This document shows, piece after piece, positions 16,919 through 25,488 of a DNA stretch of 64,000 bases; position 1 is the stretch's first letter; each line of letters opens with the position of its first letter. Under the pieces are notes generated by a model, which saw only the letters and a list, made by a program, of their open reading frames with translations, was not told the origin of the DNA and made no database searches. A program made the translations under genes and the position numbers. The DNA is from Longimicrobiales bacterium (GTDB taxonomy: Bacteria; Gemmatimonadota; Gemmatimonadetes; Longimicrobiales; Gaopeijiaceae). The stretch spans positions 2,306,501 through 2,370,500 of the forward strand of contig OX638356.1 of the NCBI GenBank assembly GCA_951813395.1. Direction: 5' to 3'.

Positions 16919-18079
16919 TTGTCCGATCCGAAGGTCCGCTTCGGCACGCGCTGCGTCCACGCGGGGCAATCGCCGGAGCCGGTGACCGGCGCAATCACCA
17001 CTCCCCTCTTCCAGACCTCCACCTACGTACAGGACGGGCTCGGCCGCCACCGGGGCTACGAGTACGGGCGGCTGCAGAATCCGACCCGGGAAGCCGCCGA
17101 GGCCAACATCGCGGCCCTCGAGGGCGCGCGGCACGGAATATCCTTTTCGAGCGGGCTCGCGGCGATAGAGTGTCTCGTCAAGACCGTCGCCGCGGGCGGC
17201 CATGTCGTGAGCGAGGAGAACACCTACGGCGGCACCACCCGCATGTTCACGCAGGTCCTTGACCGACTCGGGATCGAGGTCACCCTGGTTGATACCCGCG
17301 ATGAGGCGGCGGTGCGCGCTGCCGTGCGTCCCGACACGCGGCTGATCCACCTGGAGACCCCGTCGAATCCACTCATGCGGATCGCCGACATCGAGGTACT
17401 CGCCCGGACGGCCGAGGCCGCGGGCGCGCTCCTGTGCGTGGACAACACGTTTGCGTCGCCCTGCAACCTGAACCCGCTGGCCCTGGGCGCGGATGTCGTC
17501 GTCCATTCGACCACGAAGTACCTGAGCGGCCACTCCGACGTGCTCGGCGGGGTTGTCGTGCTCGACGACGATGCGCTTGCGGACGAACTCTTCTTCGTGC
17601 GCAAGTCCACCGGACCGGTTCCCGGCCCATTCGACTCGTGGCTCACCCTGCGCGGCGCCAGGACGCTGCACCTCCGCATGGAGCGCCACAACGAAAACGG
17701 CATGCGGATCGCCGAGTTCCTGGAGTCCCATCCGCTCGTGCGCCGGGTGCACTATCCGGGGCTGCCTTCGCACCCCCGGCACGAACTGGCGCGCCGGCAG
17801 ATGACGGGCTTTTCGGGGATGGTCTCGGCCGAACTCGACGAGGCCGATGCCCGGCGAATGGCCGAGGGCACGAGGATCATCCGCCTCGCCGAGAGCCTGG
17901 GCGGCGTCGAGTCGATGATATGCATCCCCTCGCTCATGACCCACGCCTCCGTGCCCGAGGATGCGCGGCTGCGGATGGGGATCACCAATGGCCTGGTCCG
18001 CGTGTCGGCCGGAATCGAAGACGCGGCCGACCTCGTAGAGGACATCGAACGGGCGCTTTCACACAAGGACCGGATATGA
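16919..18079 (+). CDS. Cystathionine gamma-synthase/gamma-lyase family PLP enzyme (TTG start)
   Basis: A 386-residue fold-type I PLP enzyme of the Cys/Met metabolism family. It has the CVHAGQSPEPVTGAITTP start, the substrate-site region YEYGRLQNPTR, the PLP-binding Asp in VDNTFASP, the Schiff-base lysine in STTKYLSGHSD, and the end GLVRVSAGIED. Such enzymes make or cleave cystathionine; the sequence does not settle synthase versus lyase. The start is TTG 16919 with GAGGAG 7 bases upstream. An upstream ATG at 16724 would add about 65 residues without family similarity. The stop overlaps the M48 gene (ATGA). A distant paralogue lies at 33255. Confidence 0.9.
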   Translation: MSDPKVRFGTRCVHAGQSPEPVTGAITTPLFQTSTYVQDGLGRHRGYEYGRLQNPTREAAEANIAALEGARHGISFSSGLAAIECLVKTVAAGGHVVSEENTYGGTTRMFTQVLDRLGIEVTLVDTRDEAAVRAAVRPDTRLIHLETPSNPLMRIADIEVLARTAEAAGALLCVDNTFASPCNLNPLALGADVVVHSTTKYLSGHSDVLGGVVVLDDDALADELFFVRKSTGPVPGPFDSWLTLRGARTLHLRMERHNENGMRIAEFLESHPLVRRVHYPGLPSHPRHELARRQMTGFSGMVSAELDEADARRMAEGTRIIRLAESLGGVESMICIPSLMTHASVPEDARLRMGITNGLVRVSAGIEDAADLVEDIERALSHKDRI

Positions 18080-19083
18080 CCGACAACTACAATCACACTC
18101 ATGGCGGCGCCCCGGGCGGCGACGCCCGCTCGAAACGCATCCTGACAGACATTTCCTCGCGAGCCTGGGAGCACAGCGCGGACCGCGCCGCCCTCGCCGC
18201 GCTGCGCAAGCTCCCCATGTTCGACCAGGTCCTGCGCGCGCTGTTCGGGATCTTCGGCGAAAAGCCGATCCGACTCGCGTTCCAGGCCAATGCGGTGCGC
18301 GTCGGCCCCAATCAGTTTCCACGGATCTGGGACCTGTACTGCGACATGTGCGAGACGCTCGACGCGCCGAGGCGGTACCCGCTCTTCGTCTCGCAGAACC
18401 CGATCGTCAACGCCGGGGCGTACGGGATGAAGGAGCCGTTCATCATCCTCAATTCGGGGACGCTCGAACTCCTCACCGACCGCCAGGTGTCGTATGTGCT
18501 CGGCCACGAACTGGGCCACGTCATGAGCGACCACGTTCTCTATCGCACCATGACGCAGCTGCTCATTCAGCTGGCCGGGCTCGGCTTCCCCATCGTCGGG
18601 TTGGCCGCGCGCGCGATTCTCGTGGGACTGCTGGAGTGGTCGCGCAAGAGCGAGCTATCGGCCGACCGCGCGGGACTGCTCGCGATCCAGGACCCGGAGG
18701 TGGTCATGGCCGGGATGCTGAAGATGGCCGGAGGCGGGTCCGACGACGAGACTTCCCTGCCCGACTTCATTCAGCAGGCCGAGGAGTACCGGGAGTCCGG
18801 CGATCTCGCCGACCAGGTATTCAAGGTCCTGAACCTCCTGGGCCAGACGCATCCCTTTTGGGTCCTTCGTCTCTCGGAGTTGCGCGCGTGGATCGAAGAG
18901 GGCGGGTACGACCGTGTCCTGCGGGGGGAATACCAGAGCCGCGGCGAACCCGATCCCGCGTACCGCGATGACCTGGCGGAAGCGGCCGACGCATACAAGA
19001 CGGGCGCGAAGGACCTGCTGGACCAGGTGGCGGGCGCCGCCAGACGCGTTGGAGGCAGCTTCATGGATTCCTTCAGGAAATGA
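18076..19083 (+). CDS. M48 family zinc metalloprotease
   Basis: A 335-residue M48 peptidase. The zinc motif HELGH is near residue 143, within VLGHELGHVMSDH. The third ligand lies in SRKSELSADRAGLLA about 55 residues later, with a hydrophobic hairpin between them (LLIQLAGLGFPIVGLAARAILVGLLEW). No signal peptide is seen, so it is probably attached to the membrane from the cytosolic side, like HtpX-type enzymes. The ATG overlaps the preceding stop by 4 bp; purD follows after 12 bp. Substrates are unknown; protein quality control is the usual role. Confidence 0.9.
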   Translation: MTDNYNHTHGGAPGGDARSKRILTDISSRAWEHSADRAALAALRKLPMFDQVLRALFGIFGEKPIRLAFQANAVRVGPNQFPRIWDLYCDMCETLDAPRRYPLFVSQNPIVNAGAYGMKEPFIILNSGTLELLTDRQVSYVLGHELGHVMSDHVLYRTMTQLLIQLAGLGFPIVGLAARAILVGLLEWSRKSELSADRAGLLAIQDPEVVMAGMLKMAGGGSDDETSLPDFIQQAEEYRESGDLADQVFKVLNLLGQTHPFWVLRLSELRAWIEEGGYDRVLRGEYQSRGEPDPAYRDDLAEAADAYKTGAKDLLDQVAGAARRVGGSFMDSFRK

Positions 19084-19095
19084 CCCGGTAGCCCA

Positions 19096-20364
19096 ATGCG
19101 TATCCTGATCGTCGGCAACGGTGGCCGCGAACACGCGCTGCTCTGGAAGCTGCGGCGCGACGCCCCGGCCGCCACGTTTTTTGCGACCCGGCCGAACGGA
19201 GGAATGGTGCACGAGTGCGCGGCGGTCGACATCGCGCCAACCGACGTGGTGGCGCTGGCGGGCTGGGCTGCGGCGCGGCGCATCGACCTTGCCGTCATCG
19301 GTCCGGAAGGGCCGCTCGCGGCGGGACTGTCCGACCGTATGCGCCAGTCCGGGATCCCGGTGTTCGGTCCGTCGGCGGCGGCGGCCCGGATCGAGTCCAG
19401 CAAGGCGTACGCAAAGGACCTGATGGCCGCGGCGGACGTGCCCACGGCGGCCTACGAGGTTCACACCGACCCGGGGGCGGCGGAGGCGTATATCGAGGCC
19501 TGTGGGGCGCCGGTAGTCGTCAAGGCGTCGGGACTCGCCGCGGGCAAGGGCGCCGTGGTATGCGAAACCGTGCGCGAGGCGGTGCGCACCGCGCGGAGCA
19601 TGCTGGCCGGGACCTTCGGGAGAGCGGGCAGCAAGGTGGTCATCGAGGAATACATGGAGGGGGAGGAGCTGTCCGTGTTCTGCCTGGCGCACGGTGAGGA
19701 CTTCGTGCCCCTGCTCTCCTCCCAGGACCACAAGCGCATCGGCGAGGGCGACACGGGTCCGAACACGGGGGGCATGGGCGCGTACGCTCCCGTGGGCTTC
19801 GTCACGGACGCCCTGATGACCGAGGTGGGCGAGAGAATCGTCGCACCGGTGCTCGGGGCGATGGCCGAATCCGGCTGCCCGTTCAGCGGACTCCTCTACG
19901 CGGGGCTGATGATTACCGCGGACGGACCCAGAGTGGTCGAATTCAACTGCCGGTTCGGCGATCCCGAAACGCAGGCGGTGTTGCCGCTGCTGGATTCGTC
20001 GCTCCTGGAGCCCATGATGGCGGTCGCGGAGAGCGGCGGGCTCGGCGGGCACTCGCCGGTCTTCCGCGACGGCGCCGCGGTTACGACCGTCCTGGCCGCT
20101 GCGGGCTATCCCGGCGCCTATCCGAAGGGAGCCCCGATCTCGCTTCCTCCCATGCCCACGGGCGTGGAGGTGTTCCATGCGGGCACGCAGCTGGAGCGGG
20201 GCACGCCGGTCACCTCGGGCGGGCGCGTCCTGGCGGTCACCGCAACCGCCAGCGACTTCGCCACCGCGCGTCGGCAGAGCCGCGAGGCCGCCGGGGCGAT
20301 CGAGTTCGACGGGCGGCAATTCCGCCGGGACATCGGGTGGCGGGAGGCTGAACGCCGTGGATGA
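19096..20364 (+). CDS. purD: Phosphoribosylamine-glycine ligase
   Basis: A 422-residue ATP-grasp enzyme for the second step of purine synthesis, joining phosphoribosylamine and glycine. It begins MRILIVGNGGREHALLWKL, typical of PurD. The ATP-grasp parts VVVKASGLAAGKGAVV and FNCRFGDPETQAVLPL are intact, as is the loop DTGPNTGGMGAYAP. Length matches E. coli PurD (429). No other pur gene is adjacent, so the pathway is dispersed here. The start is the ATG 12 bp after the M48 gene. Confidence 0.96.
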   Translation: MRILIVGNGGREHALLWKLRRDAPAATFFATRPNGGMVHECAAVDIAPTDVVALAGWAAARRIDLAVIGPEGPLAAGLSDRMRQSGIPVFGPSAAAARIESSKAYAKDLMAAADVPTAAYEVHTDPGAAEAYIEACGAPVVVKASGLAAGKGAVVCETVREAVRTARSMLAGTFGRAGSKVVIEEYMEGEELSVFCLAHGEDFVPLLSSQDHKRIGEGDTGPNTGGMGAYAPVGFVTDALMTEVGERIVAPVLGAMAESGCPFSGLLYAGLMITADGPRVVEFNCRFGDPETQAVLPLLDSSLLEPMMAVAESGGLGGHSPVFRDGAAVTTVLAAAGYPGAYPKGAPISLPPMPTGVEVFHAGTQLERGTPVTSGGRVLAVTATASDFATARRQSREAAGAIEFDGRQFRRDIGWREAERRG

Positions 20365-20430
20365 AGCGCTGGTCCACCGCTCACGGGAAACGACAAACAG
20401 ACAATGACCAAGAAAACACAGAGGGCGGAA

Positions 20431-20751
20431 ATGATCATTACGACCACTCCCACGCTGGAGGGACACACGGTGCGGGACTACCTCGGGATCGTAACGGGCG
20501 AGGCGATCATCGGGGCGAACATATTCAAGGACATACTGGCCGGGATCCGGGACATCGTGGGCGGGAGGTCGGTGTCCTACGAAAACGCGCTTCGCGAGGC
20601 CCGGGAGGAAGCACTCAGGGAGATGGCCGAGGAAGCCCGGGCCCGCGGCGCCGGCGCGGTGGTCGGGGTGGACCTCGACTACGAGGTGCTGGGGTCGCAA
20701 AACGGCATGCTCATGGTATCTTCGAGCGGGACTGCCGTCGTGCTGGAGTGA
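20431..20751 (+). CDS. YbjQ family (UPF0145) protein
   Basis: A 106-residue protein with the YbjQ pattern: [11 protein letters not shown] at the start, [18 protein letters not shown] in the middle, then a helix rich in Glu/Ala/Arg ([20 protein letters not shown]) and [11 protein letters not shown]. coli YbjQ is 107 residues; the fold forms pentamers, and its role is not established. The ATG at 20431 is preferred over the one at 20404 because GAGGGCGG precedes it and it matches the family length. mutM follows after 4 bp. Confidence 0.9.
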   Translation: MIITTTPTLEGHTVRDYLGIVTGEAIIGANIFKDILAGIRDIVGGRSVSYENALREAREEALREMAEEARARGAGAVVGVDLDYEVLGSQNGMLMVSSSGTAVVLE

Positions 20752-20755
20752 CGCC

Positions 20756-21586
20756 TTGCCGGAGCTTCCCGAAGCCGAGACCATAGCCCGCGGGTTGCAT
20801 TCGGTTCTGCCGGGCCGGGTCATCGCGAGCGTGACCATTCTGCGGGACGACGTCGTGAAGGGTCCGCCCCGCGGTTTTGCGGCCGCGCTGCCGGGGCGCC
20901 AGTTTCGGGATGTGGGCCGACGGGGCAAGAATGTGGTCTTCACCTTCGAAGACGGAAGCCGTTTGGTGATCAACCTGGGGATGACCGGCCGGATCCTGTC
21001 CGGCGCGAACTCGGGTCAGGCGCGCCGCGCCACGCACCCCGCGGTCCATTTCCACCTTGCCGACGGGGGCTGCGTAACCTATGACGACGTCCGGCGCTTC
21101 GGCCTCCTCACCCTCATCCCGCGTGCCCGGTGGCGGGACTGGTCCCGGCGGCTCGGGCCTGAACCGCTGGCACGCTCCTTCACCGCCCGAGTGCTGCGGA
21201 AAACGCTCTCCCGATCACGCGCGCCGGTGCGTTCGCTTCTCCTCGACCAGCGCAAGATCGCCGGCGTCGGCAACATCTATGCGGTGGAGGCGCTCTGGTT
21301 CGCGCGCATCCACCCCGCCACTCCGGCGAACGTGATCGGCGAGAGGGCGACCGCGCGACTCCATCGTTCCGTACGGAGGGTACTGAGACGCGCCATTCGC
21401 GCCGGAGGCACGACCTTGCGCAACTACCGCAACGCGGAAGGAGACGTCGGCAGATTCGGCCGTGCGCTCCATGCGTACGGTCGGGCGGACGAGCCCTGCG
21501 TCCGCTGCCGCACTTCGATCGAGCGCATTGTGTTCGGTGGCCGCTCTGCCTTCTTCTGCCCACGGTGTCAGGCCGCGCCCCGATGA
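20756..21586 (+). CDS. mutM: Formamidopyrimidine-DNA glycosylase (TTG start)
   Basis: A 276-residue Fpg/Nei family enzyme that excises 8-oxoguanine and formamidopyrimidines. PELPE directly after the start supplies the catalytic Pro and Glu. LDQRKIAGVGNIYAVEAL holds the helix-two-turn-helix, TTLRNYRNAEG the lesion loop, and the C-terminus has a four-cysteine zinc finger (CVRC, then CPRC). The start must be TTG 20756, because the N-terminal proline has to follow the initiator residue. The stop overlaps the next gene by 4 bp. Confidence 0.96.
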   Translation: MPELPEAETIARGLHSVLPGRVIASVTILRDDVVKGPPRGFAAALPGRQFRDVGRRGKNVVFTFEDGSRLVINLGMTGRILSGANSGQARRATHPAVHFHLADGGCVTYDDVRRFGLLTLIPRARWRDWSRRLGPEPLARSFTARVLRKTLSRSRAPVRSLLLDQRKIAGVGNIYAVEALWFARIHPATPANVIGERATARLHRSVRRVLRRAIRAGGTTLRNYRNAEGDVGRFGRALHAYGRADEPCVRCRTSIERIVFGGRSAFFCPRCQAAPR

Positions 21587-23103
21587 TGCGCGCCCTCGTC
21601 GTCCTCTCGCTGATCGCTCTGTCGGGGCTCGGACTGCCCGCGGTCCCCCCGGCGGCAGCGCAGGAAGCGCCAGCCGGCGCGGCACCGGGTGAAGCGCTGC
21701 CCGTGGCCCGGCACACGCTGGACAACGGCATGACCTTCCTGATCCTGCCGCGCCGCCAGTCCCCGACCGTGTCCCTGGTGGTTCACTACCCGGTCGGATC
21801 GATCAACGAACGCCTGGGAAACACCGGAATCGCACACGTCCTCGAGCACATGCTGTTCAAGGGCAGCGAGGAGATCGGCACCCGGGACCGCGCCGGTGAG
21901 GCTCCTCTCATGGACGCGGCGGATGCGGCGCGGGATTCCATGATCGCGGAGCTCTTCGGGCACGATCCCGACTCCGCCGAGGTCCGTCGGCTACAGAGCC
22001 TGACGGGTGCGATCGAGTCTCAGGCGCACGCACTCTCGATCCCGAACGAATTCGACCGGATACTGACGGCCCACGGCGCCAGGGGGCTCAACGCGACCAC
22101 CGCGCACGAGTCGACACGGTACTTCGTCGAACTCCCGGCCAACCGCCTGGAGCTGTGGTTCCTCCTCGAAGCCGACCGAATGAAGAACCCCGTCATGCGC
22201 GGCTTCACTACGGAACTCGACGTTGTGCGCGAGGAAAGGCGCATGCGGCTGGAGACAAGTCCGGGCGGGATCCTCGAGACCTCGCTGCTTGCGACCGCCT
22301 TTCAGGTCCACCCCTACGGCGTCCCGGTGATCGGTCACGCCGCGGACCTCGAATTCCTCACGCGCCGCCAGGTGCTGGAGTACTTTCGCGCATACTACGG
22401 CGCTCGCAACGCCGTCGCGGCCATCGTCGGCGATGTGGATCCCGGCCAGGTCGTCGAGTGGGCCGAAAAGTATTTCGGCGGCGTGCCGCCCGGGATTCCG
22501 GCCGCCCCGGTGACGGCCCGCGAGCCGGAACAGGCGGGTGAACGCCGGATCGAGGTCGAGTTCGACGCCGAACCCCGCATCATGCTCGGGTGGCGGGGCG
22601 TGTCCGGACTTCACGAGGATGCAGCGGCCCTGTCCATGCTCGCGTCGGTTCTCACGGCCGGCAGGACCACGCGTCTGTACCAGCGCCTCATCGCCCGGGA
22701 CCAGTCCGCCCTGCACGTGTCCGCCTACCAGGGACCCGGGTTCGCCCACCCCCGCCTCTTCGTCGTGAGCGCGGTGCCGCGGTCGCCGCACACGCCGGCC
22801 GACCTGGAAGCGGCCATCTACGAGGAGATCGAAGCGATCAAGCGGGAGCCGCCAGACGCCGCGGCCCTGCTTCGTATCAGGAACCAGATCAGCGCGGGCG
22901 AATTCCGCCGCCTCTCTTCAAACCTCGAACTCGCCATGCAGATCGCCGCTTCGCAGGCCTCCTTCGGGGATTGGCGCGAGACGTTCCGTCTGTCCCGGCG
23001 CATCTCCGACGTTACCCCGGAGGACGTGCAGCGGGTCGCGGCGCGGTATCTGAAGCCGAGTACGCGGACCGTTGCAACGATGGTGCGAAAGGGGTCCTCG
23101 TGA
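21583..23103 (+). CDS. M16 family zinc peptidase, catalytic subunit
   Basis: A 506-residue exported M16 (insulinase-like) peptidase. A signal peptide ending AAAQ at about residue 27 is followed by the inverted zinc motif HVLEH near residue 85. A variable insert of about 70 residues precedes VVREERRMRLE, which carries the expected third ligand. A second M16-like lobe follows from about 280. Several starts lie close together; the ATG at 21583 overlaps the mutM stop. The next gene codes for a partner without the zinc motif, and together they match the usual two-subunit M16B arrangement in the periplasm. Confidence 0.92.
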   Translation: MMRALVVLSLIALSGLGLPAVPPAAAQEAPAGAAPGEALPVARHTLDNGMTFLILPRRQSPTVSLVVHYPVGSINERLGNTGIAHVLEHMLFKGSEEIGTRDRAGEAPLMDAADAARDSMIAELFGHDPDSAEVRRLQSLTGAIESQAHALSIPNEFDRILTAHGARGLNATTAHESTRYFVELPANRLELWFLLEADRMKNPVMRGFTTELDVVREERRMRLETSPGGILETSLLATAFQVHPYGVPVIGHAADLEFLTRRQVLEYFRAYYGARNAVAAIVGDVDPGQVVEWAEKYFGGVPPGIPAAPVTAREPEQAGERRIEVEFDAEPRIMLGWRGVSGLHEDAAALSMLASVLTAGRTTRLYQRLIARDQSALHVSAYQGPGFAHPRLFVVSAVPRSPHTPADLEAAIYEEIEAIKREPPDAAALLRIRNQISAGEFRRLSSNLELAMQIAASQASFGDWRETFRLSRRISDVTPEDVQRVAARYLKPSTRTVATMVRKGSS

Positions 23104-24635
23104 ACCGGCTCGTCCGGCGCATCGCGGTCCGCGGCGCCACGCTGGCCGTCGTGACGTCTGGCGTCGCCGCGGGCCTGGCCGGCGGCGCGCGCCCGGCTTC
23201 CGCACAGGAGTCCGTCCGGGAGCGGATCTCCGCCATGGAGTTCCCCGAGCTGCGTTTCAGCCCCGTCAAGCCGCGCAAGGAGACGGTCAGGGGTGTTCCG
23301 GTCTACTTCGCCGAGGACCGGGAGCTCCCGCTGGTGACCATCTATGCCACCTTCCGCGGTGGAGTGCGGCGCTTCTCACGGGACCATTTCGCCGCGGCGA
23401 CTGCCCTGCCGGGGCTGATGCGTACGGGCGGCACCAGGGACCTGCCCCCCGATTCCGTGGATGCCCGGATCGAGTTGCTGGCGCTTGCGACCAGCTTCGG
23501 ACAGGGAGGCGGCGGTTCGTCGTCGTGGATCAACACCCTGACCGGGCAGCTCGACGAAGCGGTGGCGCTCTGGGCCGACATGCTTCGCTGGCCCCGCTTC
23601 GACTCGACCCAGGTGGAGGTCTGGCGCGGCGCGGAGCTCGAGCGCGTGCGCCGCCGGCGCGACGATCCGGCTTCGCTGGCCTTCAGCCGCTTCAATCGAA
23701 TCATGTATGGGGACCATCCCGTCGGTTGGGAGATGGAGCCTTTGGACCTCGAATCGGACGACCTCAGCCAGGAGAGGCTGCGGTACGTCCACCAGGCGGT
23801 CATCTGCCCCGACAACATGGTGCTGGGCGTCGCCGGAGATGTCACCTGGCGCCGCGCGTCCCGGTTGCTGGAGGGGATCCTGGCCGATTGGCCGCCATGC
23901 TCGGGGAACCTGCTGGAAGATCCGCAGCCGGATATCCGGACCGAGCCGGGCGTGTTTGTGATCCAGAAGGAGATCGAGCAGAGCGTGGTCGTGCTGGCCC
24001 ACTCGTCTTCGCTGCGCCAGGGTGACACCGGCGAGTACTTCGCATCGCGAATCGCGAATTCCATTCTGGGGGCATCGGGGCTCTCGAGCCGACTCGCCAC
24101 CGAGCTTCGAACCCGGCAGGGACTGTCCTACGGCGCGTCGTCGATCTGGACCACCTCGCGGCGGGACGACGGGCTGGTGGGGGCGCTGACGCGGACCCGG
24201 CCCCAACGCACGCTCGCCGCCGCGCGCCTGCTGCTTGCGGCGCTCGACTCCGTGCGAACGACGGCTCCGGAAGCCGACGAAGTGGAGCACGCCGTGGGCG
24301 AGATCGTCAACGGCTTCGTATTCAACTTCCGCACACCCCTGCAGGTCGTGGCGCGAGGGATGACATACGAGAGCCTGGGACTTCCGGACGACTGGCTCGA
24401 GCGCTACCTCGACGGCATACGCGACGTGACGGCCGACGATGTGCTCGAGGTGTTCCGGGCGGAAATGGACCCTGCGCGAATGACCATCCTGCTGGTCGGA
24501 GACACGACCCGCTTCGACGGTTCACCCTCCGAACTGGGGACGGTTACCGTGCTCTCCGCGGGTATTGAGGACCCTCGCGACCGGCCTTCGGACCGGCCTT
24601 CGACGCCACGTGAATGGCCGCGATCCCCCCACTGA
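23100..24635 (+). CDS. M16 family protein, non-catalytic partner
   Basis: A 511-residue exported protein with a signal peptide (ending about ARPASAQE) and two M16 lobes. The position of the zinc motif reads RDHFAAATALPGLM, so HxxEH is gone. The second lobe keeps the Arg/Tyr region of partner subunits (LATELRTRQGLSYGASS). It should assist the catalytic subunit encoded just upstream, whose stop it overlaps (GTGA). The last 92 bp also code for the end of ubiE on the other strand. In that overlap a 12-bp tandem repeat adds a repeated DRPS to this protein. Confidence 0.88.
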   Translation: MNRLVRRIAVRGATLAVVTSGVAAGLAGGARPASAQESVRERISAMEFPELRFSPVKPRKETVRGVPVYFAEDRELPLVTIYATFRGGVRRFSRDHFAAATALPGLMRTGGTRDLPPDSVDARIELLALATSFGQGGGGSSSWINTLTGQLDEAVALWADMLRWPRFDSTQVEVWRGAELERVRRRRDDPASLAFSRFNRIMYGDHPVGWEMEPLDLESDDLSQERLRYVHQAVICPDNMVLGVAGDVTWRRASRLLEGILADWPPCSGNLLEDPQPDIRTEPGVFVIQKEIEQSVVVLAHSSSLRQGDTGEYFASRIANSILGASGLSSRLATELRTRQGLSYGASSIWTTSRRDDGLVGALTRTRPQRTLAAARLLLAALDSVRTTAPEADEVEHAVGEIVNGFVFNFRTPLQVVARGMTYESLGLPDDWLERYLDGIRDVTADDVLEVFRAEMDPARMTILLVGDTTRFDGSPSELGTVTVLSAGIEDPRDRPSDRPSTPREWPRSPH

Positions 24636-25323
24636 CCAGACTCCACTCGACCGACGCGAAACCGGCGCTGCGAAGCAGTTCGGCCAGCGCACGCGGGCCG
24701 GGAAATCCCCGCACGGATCTGGGGAGGTATTCGTACGCCCACGGATGGCCCGACACCATCCGTCCGACCACCGGGAGGATTCGATTGAAGTAGAACAGGT
24801 AGGCTGCACGCAGGAGTCTTCCGGGAGGCACGGTGAACTCCAGCACCACGAGGCGCCCGCCGGGCTTGAGCACGCGGTGAAGTTCGCGGAATCCGACCCC
24901 AAGGTCGGACAGGTTGCGCACGCCGAACCCGACCGTCGCTCCCGCGAACGCGGCCGTCGCGAACGGCAGCCTCTGGGCGTCGCCGCACACGGGTGCCACC
25001 GGAGCACCGTGGACCTTGGGCATTCCCCGGGTCAGCATCGGAAGCGCGAAATCGGCCCCCACGACGCGGCCGGCAAACCCTTGCCGCCGAGCGAGTTCCA
25101 ATGCCAGATCAAAAGTGCCGGCACACGCGTCCAGATAGGTTCCGTGCGGGGCGAGTTCCCACCCGAGAGCCCGCACGGCCCGCCGGCGCCATCGCCGGTC
25201 GATATTCAGGCTCAATACGTGGTTCAGGAGGTCGTAGCGGGGCGCGATCTCGCTGAACAGCGTTCGAACCTGTACGGCGCGCGCATCCCCGGCTGCCGGA
25301 TCCGCATCCCGCAAAGTGGCCAC
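24544..25323 (-). CDS. ubiE: UbiE/MenG-type quinone methyltransferase
   Basis: A 259-residue class I SAM-dependent methyltransferase of the UbiE/COQ5 family, methylating demethylmenaquinone (and ubiquinone precursors where present). Family marks are RTLFSEIAPRYDLLNHVLSLNIDRRWR, the SAM motif YLDACAGTFDLALE (usually DVATGTGD) and FGVRNLSDLGVGFRELHRVLKPGG. The start is GTG 25323 with AGGGAGG 9 bases upstream; the frame stays open much further, but only as antisense to the sigma factor gene. The C-terminal tail (SKAGPKAGREG) is encoded in the overlap with the M16 gene. In a Gemmatimonadota-like genome menaquinone is the likelier product. Confidence 0.92.
   Translation of the reverse strand: MATLRDADPAAGDARAVQVRTLFSEIAPRYDLLNHVLSLNIDRRWRRRAVRALGWELAPHGTYLDACAGTFDLALELARRQGFAGRVVGADFALPMLTRGMPKVHGAPVAPVCGDAQRLPFATAAFAGATVGFGVRNLSDLGVGFRELHRVLKPGGRLVVLEFTVPPGRLLRAAYLFYFNRILPVVGRMVSGHPWAYEYLPRSVRGFPGPRALAELLRSAGFASVEWSLVSGGIAAIHVASKAGPKAGREGPQYPRRAR
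24579..24602. repeat. Perfect 12-bp tandem repeat in a dual-coding overlap
   Basis: GACCGGCCTTCG occurs twice in direct succession (24579-24590 and 24591-24602). It lies where the M16 partner gene (+) and ubiE (-) overlap. Being a multiple of three it keeps both frames, adding DRPS to one protein and KAGP to the other. Confidence 0.85.
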
Positions 25324-25488
25324 GGCGTCGCCTCCCTGATGCGCATGTTTTGTGGACGGGGACCCCGAAACGTAGAATACCGGCCTAAGCCGAATCCACC
25401 CGCCGGGCGCCGACTGACGGGAATTCGTCCCTGAAACGTAGTCCGTTCTCGAATCCACCGGGAATCGTCGCCGCGGTCCCGCGGACAC
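25324..25488. promoter_or_regulatory. Divergent intergenic region with duplicated motifs
   Basis: 165 bp between ubiE (-) and the ECF sigma gene (+). Two motifs occur twice in the same order and strand. CCCNGAAACGTAG is at 25363-25375 and 25429-25441; CGAATCCACC is at 25391-25400 and 25450-25459. A perfect palindrome CGGGGACCCCG (25357-25367) overlaps the first copy. GAAAC and CGTAG resemble parts of ECF-type promoters, so these may be recognition sites for the sigma factor encoded next to them or for a repressor; this is inference. Confidence 0.5.
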
